Positions 46,632 through 56,073 of a stretch of 64,000 bases of DNA are shown piece by piece; position 1 is the stretch's first letter; each line of letters opens with the position of its first letter. The DNA is taken from positions 154,210,001 to 154,274,000 of the forward strand of contig CM075651.1 of the NCBI GenBank assembly GCA_037953625.1. Direction: 5' to 3'. The position numbers were made by a program, and so were the translations under genes. The notes below the pieces were generated by a model. It saw only the letters and a program-made list of their open reading frames with translations. It made no database searches and was not told the DNA's origin. Source of the stretch: Crotalaria pallida (lineage: Eukaryota; Streptophyta; Magnoliopsida; Fabales; Fabaceae).

Positions 46632-49600
46632 TCAATCCTTAACTGGTTTTGAGTCTTCTGCCTTCGGTACCGTCACTGGTTTTGAGTCCTCTGCCCTTTC
46701 ATATTCTTTGTTTAGCATCTGCAAAGATATTTCAACGTTAAAGTCACAAATCACAATAATGATTTACAATTGGACGAGCTCATCCAAAGTGAGTTTGTCT
46801 CTAAATCGAGCAAGTATAAAGGTATATGTACCCTTGAGTTAATCTTAGCACAATAGCAAGTTAACGATGGATTAACACTAGCTTACTTTAGAGACAATCT
46901 CACTCTAGAGAGGTCTTTACAAAAGTTTCACATGACAAGCTCATCTCATTTATCATCAGCCTAGATACGACACTCAAATTTAACTTAAGGTAATAATTAC
47001 ATGCAAATAGCCCCACATTATCGGGGCCCAGAAGACAAAGAATTGCAAAACCCTAACTCAGGGCTATCGTTTTTTTGTTTTTTCGCTTTAACATTCCTTA
47101 ATGGTTACTTCCATAATTAATAACAACTAAATATATAGAACCAAAATCATCAAAATGATCATGTCGCAATAACAAATACTAAGCACGCTTTGGGATAGTG
47201 TCTCTCACCTTGTTGTTGATCAAATTGTGGAGTGCAATCACGCTTCTAATGAGAGATGATAGATATATTACCAGCATCATATCATTTGTTTTCACTGCAC
47301 AAGGAGGAGGACAATGATCAACAATCTAGAAAGGACATTGCAAAGAACCAAAAGATTCACACTTAACATGAATTCACATTCTTAACCTGCGAAAGCCTTG
47401 ATCAGATCAGAGACATTAAGATTTGGTAACAGGTTGAACACGTCCTAACAAAATGTAATAAAACATGAGATGAGATGGCGAAGCACAATAACAGAGTAAG
47501 CCCATGAAAACAAACTTTGGAGAGTAAAAATCAGATGATTCAAGCAATTATTTTCTCCAATCATTTGCAATGATTGGTATGAAAACCCATCAGAAATGCA
47601 ATGATTGGTTTGAAAAGCCATCAGAAATGAAGATCAGCAGATAATGCTTCAGCAGAAATTCCTGAACCAGTTGATACAGCCAATGAATCAGTAATTACTA
47701 AGAAAATACTGAAACCAACCTGCAGATGGTACAAGATCTCATGGTTTAACGGAAGCTTTCCATCAATGACCAGGTCAAGGTAACTTCTTATCTCTTTAAG
47801 CCGTGCATCCAAACCCTTCAAAGATGTCAGTTTTGCACTTACCTACATAGAATAAATTATATTTCAGTATTTGTCCTTGACTCCTTGTTTAAAAAGGTAC
47901 TACCTCCATCCTTAAATATAAGACTCTTTTGACATTTTTATTTTGTCCCTATTTATAAGACCCTATACCAATTTTCAATGACCATTAATTATTTTTTTTC
48001 CACAAATACCTCTATTTATTTAACACTTTTTAGACTCCGAATAATATTAATAGGGGTAATTTTGAAAATACATATCAAAAGTTCACATTTCGAATACAAT
48101 TAACTAAATTAATCAACTTTCTTAATAAACGTGAAATCTCCCAAAGGGATCCTATATATAGGGACGGAGGGAGTATCATCTAACAAGCTCAGAAATATGA
48201 AAGGGATAAAAAGATAAAGAAAATAGAACCAAGAGCAAGACAACAAAACAGAAAACAAGGAGAAAAGAATTAATACGTAACAAGAATATAATCTAAAGCA
48301 CCTCTGTTGCAAGGGTGCTAATGGTTGTATCCTTCACATCTCTAAGCAGGTGTTCAACTCCTGCACAAGGGCAAGAAGAAATTAAAACAAGAGAAATTAT
48401 ATAGACAAGCATGAACCATCGGGATAAGATTTGATGATTCAGTATGAATTAAAAAACAAATGAAAAGAAAGACCAATAAAGAAAATTCAGCAGCTTTGCA
48501 TTCCATGGCATACCTATTTCCTCAACTTCATGAGCAGCAATTTCTGACTGCACATGCACAAAGACCTTTTGGCTTTTCTGAGTGGCATTCTGCACTCAGA
48601 ATAAACTGTTAGTCAGTGCCTATGCCTATTGGTTAAGTACTGAAGTTTCAAGAAAGCACTGGCATAAAGCAGAATTATTTTTGTAAAATGTAAAGATCAA
48701 TAAAATAAGAAGTATATATGTTTAACCAAAGACATAGAGTAACTTCAGGCCTACCTCTTTAACCTCTTCAACTGCATAGTAGGCTTTTGTTGGAATTCCC
48801 AGTTCCTTGGGCTCGACGTCTATTATAACCAGAACAGGATTTGGAACATAGCTGCAATAGTGTGGAACATGAACAATTGAGGAAAAGATTAACAAGGACA
48901 AACATTATGAAGAACTTCTTGTTCTATCATGTTTCCAACCAAGGATCAATTCCTGGCCATGAGCAAATGTCACATGAATGTGCAAAATTACAAATTAATG
49001 GAAGATTTAGCCAAAGTGAGCTTGTATGTGAAGTGAGCAAATAACGGTGTATCCACCCTTGAATAATTAAGCCAAGATTACATTGCACTTTAGATTAAAC
49101 ACCCTTACTTGCTAACTTTAAAGAAAAGTTCACTTTGGAGGAGTTCACTTTAGATTAAAAACTTGCCAACCATGACGCAGTTGTTCAATGATATAGGTAC
49201 ATATAAGAATAATATATGAATAATGTATGCGAACAAGAAACCTTCAAATATTTAATTAATTAATAATAATATACGACCAAACCGATACATAAGCATATTG
49301 ATTCGTGGAATATCAATATCTGCATATAATGACGCTTCGGCCCACTCATATAGAGCCACCGGCCTTTACCAGTACAACACTAACAGCTATATAAATAAGA
49401 CATTACATTGAATAATTTCTGAGTTTCGATAAAGTTTCCATGTCAATCAGATCACACAAATGTATATAAATGTTCATACGAGCAAACGAACACGAATGCA
49501 GTACAAACACAGCATTGAAATAAAAGTGAATTTCAGCTATAAGAAACATACTCATTGAATAAACCATGTATGTCGAGGTCATTTTCTCGCAGTTTCGGAC

Positions 49601-50023
49601 CAGTGCTATACCACCCAACCACATGCTCTTTCGCTGTAAAAAGATATAAAAAATAAAATTAACAGCAATAGTAATTAACTAATTTAACTAATTATTAAAA
49701 AATGTGATTGGAATTTGAAAAAATAGTGTGTAATACTGATTACCGTTGATTCGCTTGAACATGGAGAACATGGATTCGTGGTAATTGTGGTCAAGGAACC
49801 AGATGGAAGGGTCCTTATCATCTTCTTCGAAGGGGACGGCGTAGCTGTTGGTGACGTCGACGGTGCCCTTGAAGGCGGAGCCGAGCAAGACGCCGACGAC
49901 GCGCTTTCGGGTGTCTTTAGCGACACGGTTGTAGTTGTCAACTATGCTGAGCAAGACGAGAGGGTGTACTACCACTTTCTCTATCGCCCTCCATGATATC
50001 TGCTGCGTCTTTATCACATCCAT
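46632..50023 (-). CDS. RPN8: 26S proteasome non-ATPase regulatory subunit 7, RPN8
   Basis: Nine exons on the minus strand, all GT-AG: 50023-49744, 49633-49552, 48851-48755, 48589-48514, 48360-48302, 47842-47720, 47444-47387, 47294-47209, 46718-46632. They join in frame to 948 bp, 315 residues (Arabidopsis RPN8A is about 308). The MPN domain covers about residues 10-140 (VVVHPLVLLSIVD at 17-29). The JAMM zinc-binding His-x-His is replaced by GWYSTGPKLREND (100-112), as in all RPN8, so this is the inactive partner of the deubiquitinase RPN11 in the proteasome lid. A helical C-terminal region follows (GLDARLKEIRSYLDLVIDG, LVIYLSSLIRSVIALHNLI). The tail carries a duplicated AEDSKPV (with VTVPK between). 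Intron 5 (47843-48301) contains a MITE. Confidence 0.96.
47900..48173. mobile_element. Stowaway-like MITE in RPN8 intron 5
   Basis: CTACCTCCATCCTTAAATATAAG and CCTATATATAGGGACGGAGGGAG ends with TA flanks. It makes up more than half of the 459-bp intron and lies 58 bp from the 3' splice site of exon 6. Confidence 0.88.
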
Positions 50024-50176
50024 TCTTTCTTCACTCTCTCACTCTCTCTCTTTCTTTTTTGTTAGGTTTTCTCGCGAGTTTCCATTTTCACCCCTTCTCT
50101 GAACTGAAACAGAGCTGTTCTCTCTTCCTTTTGGGCTTTTCATTGTCTTATAAGCCCACTTATTCATTCACCTCAT
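50024..50176 (-). promoter_or_regulatory. Proximal promoter and leader of RPN8
   Basis: Only 153 bp separate the RPN8 ATG from the Pack-MULE end. Within them, read on the minus strand: AGCCC/GGGCT site-II-like motifs (50131-50137 and 50152-50158), a TATA-like CTTATAAG (50147-50154), and a GA-rich leader (50036-50062). Site-II motifs are common in growth-linked housekeeping promoters. Confidence 0.5.
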
Positions 50177-50319
50177 GGGGTTTTAATTTTTTAACCCCCC
50201 AATTTAATCACTTGACCCCTTTTTTTTTGCCAAAATTCGAAATTGCCCTTTTTTTCTGGGTTTATAACACACTCGCTGGGACCTGAGCGAGAATTACAAA
50301 AACGGAAAAAAAATACAGC

Positions 50320-51430
50320 TCGCTGAGGGGTCAGCGAGCTTTGTATTTTACATAGTTCGCTGACCCATCAACGAGTTTTTTTTTTTTCCTTTTTTGCCTT
50401 ATCACTGCAGGGTCAGCGAATATGTTATTTTACACAGCTCGCTGACCCATCAGCGAGCTTTTTTTTTTATCCTTCTCGCTGCAGGGGCAGCGAGATTGTA
50501 AAAATGATGAGAGGAAAACAAGTACTTTTGTTGTTGCAATCTCCATCAATAGAAGCCACACTACAATCGTCATCAGATTTCTTAAGTCCATGGACAAAAT
50601 ACAACACTTTTTTCCTTAGCAAAAAGTTTATTTCAATCAAGAAAACAACAACGCGCATGAACCATTTGGTAACCAACATGCCACAAAATGTCACCATCAA
50701 AAGCATACACCACCTCCAAACCCTTAGACCCCAAATATTTGTCCCTTTCAATTTGTCATATGTTAGGCTAGCTACCAGGCTAGCCAGAATGCACACAAAT
50801 ACAATCAATTCAATCAAAACCTTAATCGTCAGTCCCTTACGTTTGCCTTTACTCAATTCCACTTTCTTGTAAATAATTTTACCCTCATCCTCAACTGCAG
50901 GCCCAGGAGACGCCTTCGCCGGTGTCTTGAGAGTGATAGCAGAAATGACAGAGGCAATTCTATTAACCGGTACTCCTAGTAGTGGTGACGATTGTAGTGT
51001 GACTTCTACTGATGGAGATTGCAACAACAAAAGTACTTGTTTTCCTCTCATCATTTTTACAATCTCGCTGCCCCTGCAGCGAGAAGGGTAAAAAATAAAA
51101 AAAAAATAAAGCTCGCTGATGGGTCAGTGAGCTGTGTAAAATAACATACTCGCTGACCCTGCAGCGAGAAGGCAAAAAAGGAAAAAAAAATAAAACTCGC
51201 TGATGGGTCAGCGAGCTGTTTAAAATAACATACTCGCTGACCCTGTAGCGAGAAGGCAAAAAAGGAAAAAAAATAAAACTCGCTGATGGGTCAGCGAGCT
51301 GTGTAAAATAACATACTCGTTGACCCTGCAGCGAGAAGGCAAAAAAGGAAAGAAAAAAAACTCGTTGATGGGTCAGCGAACTATGTAAAATACAAAGCTC
51401 GCTGACCCCTCAGCGAGCTGTATTTTTTTT
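50320..51430. repeat. Subterminal tandem units, each with two small palindromes
   Basis: The 85-bp unit holds CTCGCTGATGGGTCAGCGAG (8-bp stem) and CTCGCTGACCCTGCAGCGAG (7-bp stem) joined by CTGTGTAAAATAACATA and an A-rich run. Units occupy 51110-51375 in the right arm and 50330-50480, inverted, in the left arm. Repeated subterminal motifs of this kind often act as transposase-binding sites; that role is inferred. Confidence 0.85.
50575..50960 (-). pseudogene. Captured fragment of an MSL10-type mechanosensitive ion channel gene
   Basis: Read on the minus strand the fragment is open for about 128 codons with no stop. It has the MSL9/10 pattern: an acidic linker with KTPAKASPG and EDEGKIIYKKVELSKGKRKG, then two membrane segments (IKVLIELIVFVCILASLVASL and WRWCMLLMVTFCGMLVTKWF), then FLIEINFLLRKKVLYFVHGL-KKS. 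It stops where family members continue SVQVFIW, just before later membrane segments and the pore-lining MscS domain, so it cannot form a channel. The flanking residues (MMRGKQ..., DDDCSVASID...) come from the TIR. No intron is present. The donor gene is not in the window. Confidence 0.85.
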
Positions 51431-51682
51431 CCGTTTTTGTAATTCTCGCTCAGGTCCCAGCGAGTGTGTTATAAACCCAGAAAAAAAGGGCAATTTCGGA
51501 TTTTGGTAAAAAAAGGGGGTCAAGTGATTAAACTGGGGGTTAAAAAATTAAAACCCTCACCTCATAACACTACTTTTTTTTTTTGGCCCACTGAATTGAT
51601 TGAGTTGTGACATGTTGTAACATTAGTAAAACTAACTTTTTAAGATCATATATTTACCATTCAAATTTTTAAACTAACTCTA

Positions 51683-51963
51683 TACTCCCACCTGCTCAAA
51701 TTGTAAGCAACAAAAAATATATTACTCTTGGTTTAAAATATAAGCAAAACTAACTAACTTTATTAAATTTTGTTTCATTCCCAATGCCACTTTCCTAAAA
51801 CATCTCTAGAAAATTGTAATTTTAATTAATTTTTGTTTCATTCCCAAAATTACTTTCCAAAAATACCTCTATTTTTTATAAATTTGATAAAATTAAATAC
51901 AATCAACTAACCTCCTTAATAAGTTTAAAAGTGGTTAAAATTGCTTATGATTCAAGCCAGAAA
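51683..51963. mobile_element. Stowaway-like MITE (AAGCAAAACTAACTAA family)
   Basis: CTCCCACCTGCTCAAATTGTAAGC at the left, GCTTATGATTCAAGCCAG at the right, loosely inverted; the interior is shared with 52371-52587. Confidence 0.6.
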
Positions 51964-52059
51964 AAGTAACAATTTAACAAATTACATTGCTTTGGAAATG
52001 ACAAAGCATCATAATATCATTGCTTTCTCCTCACATTCGTTACCATGCATTATTTAATA

Positions 52060-52336
52060 CTCCCTCCGGTCCTATTTATAAGACTCTTTTGAGGTTTTTA
52101 TTTTGCTCCTATTTGTAAGATCCATTTTCAATTTTCAATAGCATTTAATTACTTATTTCCACAAACATCTATCTAAAGTCAACACTTTTTAGAGTTACAA
52201 TAATAATTATAGGGGTAGTTTTAAAAAAGTATATCAAATTTTCACATTTCCAATACCACTAACAAATTTATCCATTTTCCTTGGTAGGAGTGAAAAACCT
52301 CAAAAGGATCTTATAAATAGGATAGGAGCGAGGGAG
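52060..52336. mobile_element. Stowaway-like MITE
   Basis: CTCCCTCCGGTCCTATTTATAAG and CTTATAAATAGGATAGGAGCGAGGGAG, TA flanks. Confidence 0.85.
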
Positions 52337-52370
52337 TATTTTATAACTATTCATTATTGTTTCCAAAATA

Positions 52371-52587
52371 CTCCATCCGGTTCCAAATTTATAAAATAGA
52401 GGTATTTTTGGAAAGTAGTATTGGGAATGAAACAAAAATTAATTAAGATTACAATTTTCTTGAGATGTTTCAGGAAAGTGGCATTGAGAATGAAACAAAA
52501 TTTAATAAAGTCAGTTAATTTTGTTTATATTTTAAACCAAGAATAATAGTATGTTTTTTTGTTAGTTCTAATTCGAGCCAGACGGAG
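52371..52587. mobile_element. Stowaway-like MITE (AAGCAAAACTAACTAA family)
   Basis: CTCCATCCGGTTCCAAATTTATAA at the left, TTCTAATTCGAGCCAGACGGAG at the right, TA flanks. Confidence 0.75.
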
Positions 52588-52589
52588 TA

Positions 52590-53407
52590 TAATTTTATGA
52601 TAATAATAATTTAGTCGACTCATCGTGGATAGTGGTCATAATAATAGTTATAGCGAGGATGGTGATGGTGGTTAATTACCATGACAAGGTGTTGATAATA
52701 TATTTTTCATAAAATAATGAATTATAGCAAGCATAGATATAGTATCCAACCATAACCTTCACGGTCAAGCCTGCACATATTTTATTTACGGTCACATGAA
52801 AAAAAATAAAAGGAAAACCATTATTTCACATTTGATTTGCCCTTGCACGTGACTAGCTCGATCGCTAGCTTTCCTACATGCTACATGTGAGTCTGATTGA
52901 TAACATACAGTACCGGTCTTCATAATTAATCAAAGTTCTCTTCCTCCGAAACAAAAATTGGGTTTAATTTAGAGTAACGATGAATGACATTCCTAACTTC
53001 ACTATGATATACCTCATCCCTTTTTTGAAGTATGTACTCCGTATATTATTCTGTGTCTAAATAATAGTTCAGAATATTCAAAGATAGAAGCTGACCCGAG
53101 GTTTGGCTCATATTGCAGTCGTGGTCTATATACTTGTGGTATCCTTAGTGCATTCCAAGGTGAGACATCTTATGAAGAGAGGAAGGAATTAGAATCCCAA
53201 GCCATTATAATATTTACTAACTATCCAAGTAAAAAAACAATTACAGGCCAGGTGGTCAAATTAAAGAGACGAAATCAAGTTGAAGGAGCATGCAGGAGAT
53301 GGAGCTAATAAAACTGATTGATTACTAGGCACTTGATATTAATATTAGTTTGAAGCTACATAAATTTAATTTTTTTTAACGTAACAAGTTCTACAGACTA
53401 AAAGTTT
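52590..53407. other. Gene-free stretch between RPN8 and WOX5
   Basis: No exon or repeat end recognised; part of the WOX5 downstream and RPN8 upstream spacer. Confidence 0.45.
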
Positions 53408-53421
53408 TCCTTTTATATGCT

Positions 53422-53525
53422 TTTTTTTTGTTTACATGGGAGGTCTGGGACTAGAACCCATGACCTGGGGGAGGGGGAAATCCTAAGTGTCCCTGCAGCC
53501 ACCAACTGAGCTGTCTTACGCGGAC
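53422..53525 (-). mobile_element. Short tRNA-derived SINE, 104 bp
   Basis: On the minus strand: A-box-like AGACAGCTCAGTTGGTGGC, B-box-like GGTTCTAGTCCCAG, then a short body and an A tail. Perfect 14-bp target duplications TCCTTTTATATGCT at 53408-53421 and 53526-53539. It is shorter than, and distinct from, the SINE at 3205. Confidence 0.85.
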
Positions 53526-53829
53526 TCCTTTTATATGCTAAACCTAATTAGTTATGATCTAAGTGACAATAATGAATTTATTGAAGGAACTTCTTCTTGC
53601 ACCACCTAATAAGGACTTGGATTCTCTGACTTCACCTTTGATGTAGTCATTGGTGCAGTCATCAACCTCACCATTAAAAATTCATCTATCATTTTTTTTT
53701 TTCTAAATTTAATTGTAAAACAAAAAGATTTTCAAGAGTCAGGATCATGCAGTCAATTTTGTCACTGCAAAGAATCTATTACCCTTGATAAGCCCCGTCC
53801 CTTCTTAACATTTTTTGGCACTAGTTTAG

Positions 53830-54279
53830 CTAAAGATAGCTTAAGCGCAGGTCTAATGGTGGATGCTCCATTTGTTGTCCCATTGTGTATGAAAACATCA
53901 TATTATCCCTGCAATCATTTGCATGCACTCTAAACTTCTCTGATTCTGATTCTGATTCACCAAAGGAGTTCAAGGGGAAGAGTTGAAGTGTCTCAATCAC
54001 CCTATCAGGCTCTCGAACTTGATGCATCCCAGCAGAGCCTGAACAAAGAAACAAAGTGAAAGAAAAGGGCCAAAAATTCAAACATATCAGATCATCAAAA
54101 TTAAAAAGCTAATCAACAATGTTCTATCATGTAAAAAATTAACTACGCTAATAGTTAAGTTGTTAAAAGTAAAATTCATGAATATATTTTTAGTATTTTA
54201 TTAGAAGAATAAAAGCAGATATATGATATCATTTCAATAATTAAGTAATATAAGATATATTGAGGTGAATATCTTATAT

Positions 54280-54342
<63 letters not shown>

Positions 54343-54867
54343 AAAGCAAAGTTTTGATGGGAAGGGGGAGGGGAAAATTATGCGGCTATCAGGGATTAAA
54401 CTCAAATGGTCACATATTTTATATCTCGCAGCTTTAGCAAATAGCAACCAAGCTACTTATTGAGTTAGACGGTGCATGATATACTTGTGCATGAGGAATC
54501 AAATATAGGGAGTAGTATACTTACTTTGTGCTGAAGCATTCATGGTGTTTTCTCCATTGCAATTCACATTTGTGTCATCAAAGGAGGAGACCCTACGACG
54601 TTTCTGTCTTTCCCTAGCCTTATGGTTCTGAAACCAATAGAACACATTCTTGCTCTCTATCTTACCATAAAAGCTGAGTTGGTTGGAGATCTTTTGAATC
54701 TGCTCAGTGCTTGGGGTTCGGAGACCAGACCTGAAGAGTTCAGTTAGAAGTTTAACCTGTTCAGTGGTGGGATTCCAGCGCCCACACTTGGTGCCAGTGC
54801 TACTGCCACTTTTATTGCCACGGACACTTCCATTTCTAATGCAAAAGCCTGACATGCCCTCATCCAT
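53830..54867 (-). CDS. WOX5: WUSCHEL-related homeobox protein WOX5
   Basis: Two exons on the minus strand, 54867-54525 and 54038-53830, with a 486-bp GT-AG intron; they join in frame to 183 residues (Arabidopsis WOX5 is 182). The WOX-type homeodomain is at residues about 27-92: CGRWNPTTEQ, LRTPSTEQIQKIS, YGKIESKNVFYWFQNHKAR, RQKRRR. The WUS box TLQLFPLN is at 131-138 and an EAR-like repressor motif LDLRLS at 176-181. These C-terminal motifs (IETLQLFPLNSF, MEHPPLDLRLSYL) are those of the WOX5/WOX7 branch. WOX5 is a nuclear repressor that keeps root stem cells undifferentiated from the quiescent centre; in legumes it is also linked to nodule primordia. The intron contains a TA microsatellite. 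Same strand as RPN8 downstream. Confidence 0.95.
54285..54341. repeat. (TA)n/(CA)n microsatellite in the WOX5 intron
   Basis: TACATACATACA, then about 20 TA units, then CACACACACA. Confidence 0.9.
54360..54480 (-). repeat. Possible degenerate tRNA-like SINE in the WOX5 intron
   Basis: On the minus strand an A-box-like TAAGTAGCTTGGTTGCT and a B-box-like GAGTTTAATCCCTGA are spaced like a SINE head, followed by a CCCCTCCCCC run as in 53422-53525. Too diverged to be sure. Confidence 0.3.
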
Positions 54868-54971
54868 TTTGCACTTCTAGATATGCTTCTCAATGATTCT
54901 CTGCCTCTGAACTGAAGAAAACTTTAGCTCTGTATCTGTTTATCTGAACCATAAAGATCCCAATCCGTGTG

Positions 54972-54981
54972 CATATATAAT
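54972..54981 (-). promoter_or_regulatory. TATA box of WOX5
   Basis: TTATATATGC on the minus strand, about 105 bp upstream of the ATG at 54867. Confidence 0.55.
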
Positions 54982-55094
54982 ACTTTAACTCAATAATCTA
55001 ATGCCTAAATCTTTGTCATTATTACTTTCTTGAATTTGTTCTTAAATATAAGTCTTTTTTATTGAAAACATGCCCATTAAAAAGTTAGATAATA

Positions 55095-55367
55095 CTCCTT
55101 CCGTCCCTATTTAAAATATCCTTTTGAGATATTTCACATCCATTAAGAAAGTAGAATAATTTAGTTAATTGTATTGGATTTGTGAACTTTTGATATGTAT
55201 TTTCAAAATTACTCATATTAATAATACTGTGAATCTAAAAAGTATTAAATAAATAGGAATGTTTGCGGAAAAAAGTAATTTATGCTCATTGAAAATTGGT
55301 AAAGAGTCTTATAAATAGAGACAAAATAAAAGTGTCAAAAGGGTCTTATATTTAGGGACGAAGGGAG
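55095..55367. mobile_element. Stowaway-like MITE in the WOX5 promoter
   Basis: CTCCTTCCGTCCCTATTTAAAAT and CTTATATTTAGGGACGAAGGGAG ends with TA flanks. It begins about 113 bp upstream of the inferred TATA box. Confidence 0.85.
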
Positions 55368-55369
55368 TA

Positions 55370-56065
55370 ATATATATCTTTTTTTAAGTGAAGATAATAA
55401 TATTGTTAGTCATTTTGAAATTATAAACATTTATATATTTTAAAAAAATTATTCTATAATTATTATTGGAACTCTAAAAAATATTGAGTATATAAATAAT
55501 TTGCAAAAAAGAAGTAATTAATGTTATGAATGTTATTTTAAAATTGAAAAAGATCTTACATTAAAAAACCAAAAAAATGTCCAAAAGAACTTACATTAGG
55601 ACCGTATTGATTTTTTTATTAAATGGTTGTCCTCCAACTTTTTTTTATGTGCGAAGTGTCTTCCTTTTTTTTTTTTTTTTTTTTTTTTTTGTGGTTTATG
55701 TCCTAAAACTTTAACCATAATGCGATGGTAGTCTCTGTTTTCAATGAAAAAAAAAAACTACCACAAGACAATTAAGTTATGGAAAAATGATATCCTGACA
55801 CCAAAAATTAAAATCCAATATGTTGTTCAATGTTTTTAACTAGTATTTTATGTTTCTTGGGTCCCTTGGTCCTACTTACGTTGTCTAATATTTGGTGTTT
55901 AAATAGCAAAACTCTTAATGTTATGCAGCTATATGTTGGTCATTAGTCACTTTAGACTCCTCTTAGTTTTAGGACAGAAATTTGTAAAATGACGAAGCTA
56001 GAAACTAGTACTATCGCATAATTACAAAAGTTCAAGGACCAAAATAACCAGAAAAATATTTGATT
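55370..56065. other. Gene-free stretch
   Basis: A long poly-T (about 55662-55690) and AT-rich sequence; no gene seen. May hold distal WOX5 control sequence. Confidence 0.4.
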
Positions 56066-56073
56066 GGCGAACT

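Larger units (their letters stand above)
50177..51556. mobile_element. Pack-MULE-like element with captured MSL10-type fragment, 1.38 kb
   Basis: Perfect 9-bp target duplication TCACCTCAT (50168-50176, 51557-51565). TIRs start GGGGTTTTAATTTTTTAACC and, inverted, GGGTTTTAATTTTTTAACC. The left arm covers 50177-50573; the right arm 50986-51556 pairs with it but is longer because it carries about four copies of an 85-bp unit (left arm about two). Between the arms is an open fragment of a mechanosensitive channel gene (50575-50960). No transposase. Its left end lies 154 bp upstream of the RPN8 start codon. ORFs starting at both MMRGKQ sites are made from the mirrored arms. Confidence 0.9.

Noticed and set aside
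49684..49941. ORF antiparallel or frame-shifted within RPN8 exon 1
   Set aside because: Shadow of the RPN8 coding frame.
50504..50872. Plus-strand ORF of 122 codons in the Pack-MULE
   Set aside because: Its start is the mirrored arm (same MMRGKQ as on the other strand) and the rest is the antisense of the captured MSL fragment.
51110..51375. CRISPR-like array
   Set aside because: The spacing is regular but the spacers are the same sequence; these are tandem units of a plant transposon arm.
53830..54081. Separate small gene starting MNFWPFSF
   Set aside because: The first residues are intron sequence; from 54038 it is WOX5 exon 2 in frame with exon 1.
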